Shown here piece by piece: positions 7,415 to 14,758 of a stretch of DNA of 14,758 bases. The position numbers were made by a program, and so were the translations under genes. Source of the DNA: Larix sibirica (Eukaryota; Streptophyta; Pinopsida; Pinales; Pinaceae); the NCBI GenBank assembly GCA_004151065.3, contig NWUY0305088200.1, forward strand, positions 1-14,758, written 5' to 3'. Position 1 is the first letter of the stretch, and each line of letters starts with the position of its first letter. Below the pieces are notes generated by a model that saw only the letters and a program-made list of their open reading frames with translations, did no database searches and was not told the DNA's origin.

Positions 7415-9303
7415 CTAAACATCAACCATATAATATTACAAGATTAATTTAATAATATATCAAAAATGTATTGTTGATAACTTACTTGTATGCCATGAAA
7501 TATAACAAACCAGTTTCAAAACTATTGAGCAACAAAGTGATATCATACATCGAATCTTATCTATTTTGTAACTGAACAAAGACATTAAATATTCAAATAA
7601 AATTGAATTAATTAAATAGCAAGTAAAGGAACTATGAACATTAACAAAACAAAAATAGATCATGGATAGGTTGGAGGGAGAATGGGTGTGCGAACTTTGA
7701 TCATGACATTGGTTTAAGCACATTACTATGTTATGATTTCAAGCATGTTATGGAAAAATTTTAGCCAATAAATAGATTCAACCAAATCCACTGAGAACTA
7801 ACCCATTATTCCCATATATTTTCTGTGTATGGAATAATTTGAAATAGTGAAGTCGACAGACTTTAACATAGCTTAAAAATCAATAATGACATGTAGAGAT
7901 ATGCAACAACGAAATCTTATAAGTTTTTCTCAGATAATGGTAACAATATAAACAGATTATGCATCAATGAAATATGACATCGCTTGTAATGCGTCATAAA
8001 ATTAATCAAAGACACAAGAATAGATAATGTTGTCCTGAGAATATATGAGCGATTGTGCATGAAACAAGTGGAGTTAAGAGATACAACATGAAAACCATGA
8101 TCCTTCTTTCATCCTCAATACTGGAAAAAAAATACATAGAGATTCAAAGTAGTTGAACTTGCATCATAAGGGTGGTACCAAAGAATGTTAACCAACATCA
8201 ATGAAGGATTATATGAGTTCGAAGGAGTAAATCTCGTGAGAAAAAATGCACATAGACAATTATGTTATAGTAAAAAAAATATCATGCTCGTGATCATATG
8301 ATACTTAGACAAGAACTAGAACTCAAAGGTATTGGGCCCCTTCATATAACTTTGACAAACAAGCATGCACTAGCCAACCATGGTATTCATAGGGGCAAAT
8401 GAAGGATTGCAATTTCATATGGATGAGGATAATTTTTACATAACGGAAGGGTAGAACCCTTTTGAAAATAATTCTTGAATGTAGTCATGAACAAGAATTC
8501 CTTGAATATAGTTTGAAGAAACCCATGTAGGGAGCAGAGTATGCATAGGGTTTTACAGTTCGACAAAGAAGAGGGAATAATAACTTTAATATTCAAATGA
8601 ACCATTAGTAAAACCATATCCACTGGGGTATCAAGAATTTGAAAATAATATGAGATTACACATACATTTTGAGGGAAGACTGATTATGGCATGAAGGAGT
8701 TGGGGTTAAGAGAATGGTTAGGGTAGGAAAATAGTCATTCATTCCACATTCAACTCAAATATAAATGCTTTAAATATCTAAACCATAGGGTATCAATTGA
8801 GATTACCTCATACCATAGCCTCTATACAAGAAATCGTTCCTTATAGATCTGTCAATGGTGATGTTAACTCCAAATAGAGCTAGTGTCCATTACAACATTC
8901 ATCGGGACAATTTTTCAACAGTATTTTTGTGCCTTGAATAGTATCATACCCAAATAAATTTTGATAGAGTCTCCTATGTAGAGCAAAAAACTAGGAGGAA
9001 CAAATGACAATGCCATACCTCGATCCCAACAATCAACAACAAAGCTGTGGAAATCCCAATGAAATCAATCTCATTAAAATTGCACAGACAACAATGGGAT
9101 GATAAAGCATGTGGGGTAAGGTGGTGGAAAATTCTATGGATTAAACAATTTCCAAATGTCAAAAAAACATTGCATTAATAAATTGACGACATACGATAAC
9201 CACGGATCCATTAACCAAACCATTTATTATCATGTATGTATCAAAATAGCCAGTAATTCATTTAACTTCAACTCAAGCTAAATGACAATCATAGTGTTGA
9301 GGA
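7415..9303. other. No supported gene; AT-rich unassigned DNA
   Basis: Only short frames (up to 87 codons) are present on either strand, with low-complexity, hydrophobic translations and no recognised motif. No polymerase, transposase or integrase signature was found. If the 9304-9441 repeat marks an LTR start, this would be LTR interior or a later insertion; no terminal repeats or target duplication could be picked out by eye. Confidence 0.4.
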
Positions 9304-9441
9304 CATATCTCAAATATCATGCCACAAATTCCATAACTTGTCAACAATCAATGACTGCCTCAATTCCTAATCACTCAACAAGTGTTCCAGATTGAAATTA
9401 ATAACTGTCAAAACCACCCCATCATTCTTGCTCATGATCCT
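9304..9441 (-). repeat. Copy of the LTR-like repeat at 191-328
   Basis: It aligns without gaps to 191-328 over 138 bases with 30 mismatches, same orientation. The longest shared runs are TCACTCAACAAGTGT and CTCATGATCCT. Mismatches fall about equally on all three codon positions of the integrase-continuing frame, and both copies share an in-frame TAG, so this is not conserved coding sequence. Similarity stops near 9304/191 and near 9441/328. It may be the start of A's 5' LTR or a fragment of a related element. Confidence 0.8.
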
Positions 9442-10109
9442 AATGTGGCTTGTAAGGTAGTGGCTATATACATTTTAAATAACATTATCCCACATCACAG
9501 AGCCAAAATTTGTAAGGAATAAATGAACGGGCCACAAACCATAATACACAATCAACATCAAGGAGAGCACTTAGTAATTATGTGCTAATCCATTGTTGTA
9601 TGGATTATCATTCAAGGTGTGTTGTTTGAACTAGTATATGCACAATGGTCATACAACATATTTTTTGTTTAACCCACTCCCTTTTTTTGAACAAAGAAAT
9701 GAGTAATGTACTAGGATAAGCCCAAATCCTTCAAGTCCCCCAAACAAATGATTCAACATAGTGTGAAAGCTTAACACATCCAATTGCTACTCATGCCAAT
9801 ATCAACAAAAATGAATTATTTTTATGTCATCAATTTATTCCACGACTAAAATTGAACATCGAAACAAGATATCAAATAGATGTAAAAATCATGCCATGAC
9901 AATTTTCCACCAAACCATATTTCTTCAACATATTTTCAAGTGTTCTTACATTCTTCCACCACTCAAAATGAAACTTGTGCCAAATTCCCCCCAATATTCC
10001 TACGTTTAGGTGGGCCCCCCTTTGACTCAGTTCTACAAATTACATAATGACAAAGCCATGGAAGGACAATGATTAATAAATAATATTTTCTGAAGTATAT
10101 GGGAGATCA
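9442..10109. other. No supported gene between the LTR-like repeat and element B
   Basis: Short frames only, none with a recognisable product. A perfect 8-base-pair hairpin (TAATCCAT, loop TGTTGT, ATGGATTA) sits at 9586-9607. No Gag, protease or RT N-terminal sequence of element B was found here, so B is truncated or its 5' part is unrecognisable. Confidence 0.4.
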
Positions 10110-10650
10110 AACACAATTTTGTAACACTTTGTGAATTACAAGCTAGATGTCATCATAAGTATCAGCATGTTATTCATTCATAGATGGTTTCTTAAGATAC
10201 AACCAGTACCCATAGCTAAGGAATATCAACCCAAAAAAACATTTTTTTATGAATTTGGATAAGTTTCTTACAGAGTTATGACTTTTGGACTAAATAATGC
10301 ACCTATAGTCTTCTCTAAAATAGTTATTAATTCCTTTCAGGAGTACCTGTATAAAACTATGGATTTCTACTTTGATGACTGGACCATATACAGTTTACTA
10401 AGAGTTCATCAAATGAATTCACCTAATTTTATAAATATGTAGAAATATCGAACTTCCCTTAAATATAAATAAATGTATCATTCCCACACATATTTGGATC
10501 CTTTTAGTCCATGTTGTTTGTAAGGAAGGAATCAAAGTCGAACTAGCCAAAGTAAAATTCATCATCGAATTAAAACATCACATAAACCCCAAGAAAATTA
10601 CAATATTTCTAGAACATAGGGTACTATACAAAATTTATTTGACACTACTC
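10110..10650 (+). pseudogene. Element B reverse transcriptase (palm), decayed
   Basis: Motif A is SFIDGFLRYNQ with its catalytic Asp at 10183-10185. An apparent one-base loss right after it shifts the frame. The next frame reads VPIAKEYQPKKTFFYEFG, then VMTFGLNNAPIVFSKIV, then motif C FYFDDWTIY with both catalytic Asp codons intact (10374-10379). A further shift leads to LPLNINKCIIP and LVHVVCKEGIKVELAKVKF, as in gypsy RT thumbs. The RT fingers upstream of motif A are missing or unrecognisable. The active-site acids survive but the frame is broken at least three times. Confidence 0.85.
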
Positions 10651-11062
10651 CGACATTAAATTCCCCTTAGAATAATTACTCAAAACAAACACTGAATTCA
10701 AATGGACTCAGGAATGCACAGAATCCTTTGAGCTACTTAAACAAAAATTGGTCGAACCACCTATATTACGCTTCCCAAATTGGTATAACAAATTCCATGT
10801 ACACATTGATGTGTCATATATTGCAATAAATGCAGTACTGATGCATCCGATTGACGATGGAATAGATTTCCCAAATGCCTATGCTAGTCGGATGTTAAAT
10901 AAAGCTAAACAAATCTACTCAACCACGGAGCGAAAAGGACTTGGTATGATCTTTTCTCTCTATAGATATCATCATTATTCATTATATAACCCTTTGTTCT
11001 CTTTACATATCATCAAGATTTAAAATACTTAGTCAACAAACCCTTGCACCATGGAAGAATAT
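10651..11062 (+). pseudogene. Element B RT connection and RNase H, decayed
   Basis: The connection reads LLKTNTEFKWTQECTESFEL and leads into RNase H. FHVHIDVSYIAINAVL carries the first catalytic Asp (10808-10810), and QIYSTTERKGLGMIFSLYRY carries the Glu (10928-10930). Between there and 11002 the frame shifts by one. The continuation FTYHQDLKYLVNKP has Tyr at the position of the next catalytic Asp (11008-11010). The two matching halves on either side of the shift make the assignment firm. The Asp-to-Tyr change and the frameshift inactivate it. Confidence 0.85.
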
Positions 11063-12380
11063 GCCATTGGTTACTATTATTCCAGGAATTGGAATTTGAA
11101 ATCATAGTTTGACTAGGAAATACTAATGTTGGACAAGACCAATTGTATTGAATAGAAATAGGAGAAGACCCTGTCATAATAAATGACGACTTACCTGATG
11201 CACATCTCTTCAAGTTCAAATTTGTACCCACAGAAATAGTTGATATAGCTCAATCCTTGCAAGATGGACAAGCACTAGAAGGAACATCAAAGAAGAAGAG
11301 AAAAATCTTAGCCATGAAAGTTTCCCCATACACATTAATCCATGGATTCCTATATAATATAGGCCAAGAATACATATTGCATATATGCATGATCGAACAT
11401 GAAAAGGAATTGATTATCGACAAACCACACTTAGAACTGACCGAGGAATATTTCCAAGGTGACACGATTGTTAAAAATATTCTTTAGGCCAGACTATGGT
11501 GGGAAACGCTTAACAAATATTGTAAAATTGTCATCAGTAAATGTGATGAATGCAAAGAATGGACCGACCGTTAAGACAAAATGAAATGCCATTAATCTCA
11601 ATCAATCCTTGCCTCAAAATTTGAAATTTAGGCCATCAACTTCAATAGATTGTTCCCAGTACCTGATCAATGAATAGGAGCATGAAATATCATCACTACA
11701 TTCAAATATGTCACCAAATGAGAAGAAGATGAACTAGTTGAGGCCTGTACCAGTGAAATAGTAGCAAAATTCATTTACGAAAATATAATTTCTAGGTTTG
11801 GATGCCCTCTTAATTTAATCAGTGACAGAGGAACGTGCTTCATTAACAAATATATAGAATTTGTAATAAAATAATTTCTAATTAATCATCACAAAATTTC
11901 AACATACCATCCCCAATCAAATGGTTCCATAGAATCATTCAATAAGACAATTACCAAAGGACTAAAATATATTTTCAACATCAACAAAGACGACTGGGAC
12001 AACAATATTCTAGCAATCCTATGGGATTATAGGACATCATCTAAAATATCAACAGGATATACACCATTCAAACTAGTCTATGGATAAGAATAAGTTGCCC
12101 CCTTGCAATTTAAACATCAAGATCATGTCATTGCACAAGTACTACATCTAGACACTATACAAGCTACCCAAGGCACGCTACTTGGTTTATAGAAATAAGA
12201 AGACTACAAACCAGTTTCAATACACCATTAGGAAGTACAAAAGAAGCAACAAAAAGTGTCACACGATAGAGACATCAAAGCCAAAGGCATTTCAGTTAGA
12301 TACCTAGTCCTATTATATGATAGCAATATAAAATGAAATCCAAGAAAACTAGAAACATATCAAACTAATTTTTATGCACA
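11063..12380 (+). pseudogene. Element B linker and integrase, one frame with many stops
   Basis: A single frame runs from about 11002 to 12380. It shows the linker (HWLLLFQELEFEIIV, NDDLPDAHLFKF), a 77-codon open stretch (11257-11487) matching the pre-integrase region, the Cys pair CDEC in KCDECKEW, and a core with ISRFGCPLNLISDRGTCF (second Asp, 11824-11826) and YHPQSNGSIESFNK (Glu, 11932-11934), spaced as in DDX35E. DDWDNNILAILWDYRT and TPFKLVYG follow, then a C-terminal VLLYDSN stretch near 12310. The first catalytic Asp is lost: the region reads IITTFKYVTK (11692-11718) with an extra codon, followed by TGA. The second zinc His is not seen. There are about 16 in-frame stops and no frameshift. 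Confidence 0.88.
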
Positions 12381-12694
12381 AATTTTGTCAGTTAAAAATA
12401 CTTTTTGATATTTTTAGGAAGTTGAAGATATCTAGAGAAGACAAGAGTGGCGTACTGAAAATGTTTGGAACAAAAGTTGATCTTGGCTCTAATTCCAATA
12501 GAACCATGTATGATGAGAAGAAACTCCTTACTACTGATGTATGCAACCATGACAACAAAACATACCCTCATATTAATGCCATGAAAAGGAATATGTTAGT
12601 AGTGTACAATGTGTACAAGGAATTTGTTATTCCCATGAAGGCTAAGGGTTGGAAAATAAACCTCCCTACATGCAAACTTGTCAAACACCAATAA
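12374..12694 (+). other. Unrecognised 106-codon frame downstream of element B integrase
   Basis: An ATG-started frame of 106 codons begins as the integrase frame fades, in a different phase. The translation is Lys- and Asn-rich with no motif I recognise and no membrane segment. In DNA this AT-rich, an open frame of this length is expected to occur by chance about once or twice in a window this size, so coding status is doubtful. It may simply be element B 3' non-coding or LTR sequence. Confidence 0.2.
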
Positions 12695-14440
12695 CGAGCA
12701 ACTCCTCCCTTGGTAGAAAATACTAGCTTACATTAATGGACAAATAGTATCCTTCTCTTATATAAGACTACCTTCTCAATGATGAACCCATTGATCAAAT
12801 ATAGCACGACTACTTACTATCTTTTGTAAGAGGCAATGTTCTAGGCCCACCTATTCAACCAATTTGAAAGGTGTTTATCATTACAAATTCAAACAATCTT
12901 GGAAATATTCATTGTTAAAACTAGCCATGCATGAATCCTCCTAAGGTAAGTCAAACAATAACAATTTCAAGCCAAATCCTCTAGATATAATATTTGTAAC
13001 TAAAAACATTGAAACTAGAAAGTAATTTATGTCACCCCAAGCAAGTTTTTTGTTCAAATGACTACCTAGGATGCCAAAAAAAAATCCATGGCATTAAATA
13101 GATGTTAGAATTACTAAATTATTTGTAGCAATTTCTAAAAAATGTTTAGAAGCTCATCAATAGTTTCTAAAAATAGCCATGAAATTTCTTATTTTATAAT
13201 TTTTTCCCATAAGGAAAAATATTCAACCTAACTGAATTGCTAAAATTAGTCCTCTTTGCATAGAAATTCAAGTTATAAACTTGTAAGTATTGCTTTATGC
13301 TTGAAAAATTTGAAGTTCTTATTTCTTATGTTAAATTTGATAGATCTTATTTTTTAATAAGTGTCATAATAGTTTCCTATCATTTCCCCTATTTCCATGT
13401 AGTTTACCCCATTACCTACCATTTCCTTAGTCTGCCTCAAGCCCATTTCCCTTCTTAACCCTAAATATTCCTATTTCTTGCCATTTCATCATTTCCCATT
13501 TTAGATTCTTGGGGTCCAATTGACAAGAAATAAACCTCTGCATATGGATTTCATATTTTTCATACAAAAAATGAGATCAATATAATAAAATGACTTCACT
13601 TGTGTGCCCAATTTTGAAGCATAGAGCCCTACAGGGTATTCCATGGGAATAAGAAAAAAGATAGTGAATTAAACAAGTTCTTCTCTTCAACCTGAAAATG
13701 TCTCAACTTAATAGTTTTAGCTCAAAAACCAATTTCAACAAGAACCAAGGCCTCCATTGCATCTTGAATTCAGTCGAATCATTGATGCATATATGTTGTT
13801 GTTTTATATGAGGGAGAGACACCTTCACTAACCTGATTGGTAAACCTCTTATCATATTTCCCTATGTTGAACAATTAGTCTTCAAATGACAATAGACATC
13901 GGCTAACAAGCATCTAAAAGGAAGATTTTTATTGTCTAAAAACTAACTATATGCCCATTTTCCTACTTCTATGGTGATTCTATTTGAAATCCCTTATGCT
14001 AGTTCAACCTCGACACATATACAAACTTGTTGTTGAAGTCTTTCATAGTGGGTAAATTTGTTTGGAAAATATTTTGAAATCACTATGTTAGTAAGATTGC
14101 AGTTGACGTTTTGGATCTGCAATACATGATCCATCTTTAGGATGAGAAGAGGAGAGAGATAGAGCGATGAAGATCCACCAAACCACCAATTACAAATTCT
14201 TTTGCTCAATTCTATTATCAAAACATATAAATATACCAATTCAATTCCCAATGGCCTTAAGGGGTGTTCATACCCTATCTCTCTTGGATGCATATCTATT
14301 GGCATCTATCTTCATAGGAATGGGGGTAAGGAATAATTCCCCATAAAGTTCCTCTACAAGGTAGAATTGGAGTATTTCAAAGCACAAGAGGAGAAAAAGA
14401 AAACTAACAATCAAACCAATGTACTTAACAAATACATCTT
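12695..14440. other. Unassigned AT-rich DNA, possible element B 3' flank or LTR
   Basis: No gene is supported. A TATATAA box at 12759-12765 within TCTTATATAAGACTACC could be an LTR promoter if B's 3' LTR lies here, but no second LTR copy exists in the window to test it. 13375-13505 is a pyrimidine-rich tract with CATTTCC at 13381, 13420, 13444 and 13490. A 103-codon minus-strand frame at 13994-14305 has no recognisable product. Confidence 0.35.
12759..12765 (+). promoter_or_regulatory. TATA-box-like sequence downstream of element B
   Basis: TATATAA followed within about ten bases by a pyrimidine-rich stretch (ACTACCTTCTCAATG). Its position, 380 bases past the integrase end, would suit a 3' LTR promoter. 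AT-rich DNA produces such motifs by chance. Confidence 0.15.
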
Positions 14441-14670
14441 TGTGGGTCTCCTATGTCTCATCTATGCACGTGGTTTACGAATAATGATAGAGTCTCCAAT
14501 CCCTACTCTATATGTTATGCACCAGTCTCCTTTGTATCCTCTTTAGTGGTATTTGTCTCCTCTGCATACTGTAACATGGGATCGAGTTTCGAGCGTCTAT
14601 TGTGGGGTAGAGCCAAGCTGGAGGTGTGTGGGGGTTTGAATCTTGTGTTTGGGCATGGGGGTTGAATGTT
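14441..14670 (+). other. Less AT-rich segment of unknown nature
   Basis: Base composition rises in G and C here (for example GGTAGAGCCAAGCTGGAGG near 14607) compared with flanking DNA. A 70-codon frame on the plus strand has no recognised product. It could be the edge of a different repeat that continues beyond the window. Confidence 0.25.
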
Positions 14671-14727
14671 TTTTTTTATGTTTTGTGATTTATAATATAT
14701 GTTATATGCTATTTATTATATTTATGT

Positions 14728-14733
<6 letters not shown>

Positions 14734-14758
<25 letters not shown>
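14734..14758. repeat. (AT)n microsatellite, cut by the window end
   Basis: A perfect 25-base alternating AT run reaches the last base. It is preceded from about 14690 by imperfect TTATAT-type repeats. The full length lies outside the window. Confidence 0.95.

Larger units (their letters stand above)
10110..12380 (+). mobile_element. 5'-truncated, degenerate Ty3/gypsy element B (RT, RNase H, integrase)
   Basis: The plus strand carries RT from just before motif A, RNase H, the pre-integrase linker, and integrase with its C-terminus, in Ty3/gypsy order. The RT and RNase H motifs (YFDDWTIY, HVVCKEG, FHVHIDVS) differ from those of element A, so this is another lineage. No additional RNase H is seen between RNase H and integrase. 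The copy has about four frame changes in its first 850 bases and about 16 stops after 11002. Neither LTR is identified. Confidence 0.88.

Noticed and set aside
7460-9162. Minus-strand frames at 7460-7723, 8387-8623 and 8974-9162
   Set aside because: Short, low-complexity and hydrophobic translations without motifs or neighbours that support coding.
11013-11465. Minus-strand frames antisense to element B linker and integrase
   Set aside because: They oppose a clearly recognised plus-strand polyprotein and have no family match.
13457-13465. Plant telomere-like AACCCTAAA
   Set aside because: A single copy only, expected by chance in a pyrimidine-rich tract; no array.
13994-14305. 103-codon minus-strand frame
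   Set aside because: No recognisable motif, and a frame of this length is expected by chance in a window this size and composition.
1-14758. CRISPR array, bacterial operon, rRNA genes or a novel defence-type system
   Set aside because: No regularly spaced repeats, no Shine-Dalgarno-linked genes, no rRNA motifs; the content is explained by degraded plant retrotransposons and anonymous AT-rich DNA.

Overview
This window looks like repeat-rich nuclear DNA from a plant, most likely a species with a large genome. It is AT-rich, has no intact gene, and most of it is worn-down Ty3/gypsy (Metaviridae-type) LTR retrotransposon sequence. There are no bacterial gene clusters, no CRISPR array and no rRNA. 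Species cannot be read from the sequence; a gymnosperm or other large-genome seed plant is only a guess.

Left half, minus strand (about 329-6233): a nearly full-length but dead element, called A here. Read from high to low coordinates it has a tRNA-like primer binding site (6203-6228), an untranslated leader with a strong hairpin (5631-5666), Gag (about 5575-4641), a pre-protease region, aspartic protease (4370-3814), an RNase H domain (3772-3479), reverse transcriptase (about 3050-2011), a second, degenerate RNase H (2010-1640) and integrase (1617-329). Two RNase H domains, one of them between protease and RT, point to the Tat-like non-chromoviral lineage. RT, both RNase H domains and integrase have each lost at least one catalytic residue. 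Stop codons and frameshifts occur throughout.

Positions 1-328 look like the start of A's 3' LTR, cut by the window edge. A 138-base stretch of it recurs at 9304-9441 (gapless, 108/138 identical, same orientation). Together with the primer binding site and a TG edge at 6234, this permits a 5' LTR spanning about 6234-9441 that is either very long or carries an insertion. Inside it lie a tandem repeat that duplicates a TATA-like box (6306-6393) and a degraded, unidentified reading frame (6860-7414). 7415-9303 and 9442-10109 hold no gene I can support.

Right half, plus strand (10110-12380): a second Ty3/gypsy element, B, of a different lineage, in divergent orientation to A. It starts inside RT and continues through RNase H and integrase. 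Its RT part is broken by frameshifts. From 11002 to 12380 one frame is kept throughout but has about 16 stop codons.

12381-14758 is probably B's 3' flank or LTR plus unassigned DNA. It contains an unrecognised 106-codon frame, a repeated CATTTCC tract and a terminal (AT)n microsatellite. I found no convincing novel functional system. The most interesting points are A's domain order, its leader hairpin, the paired TATA-bearing repeats and the far-apart LTR-like repeat pair.
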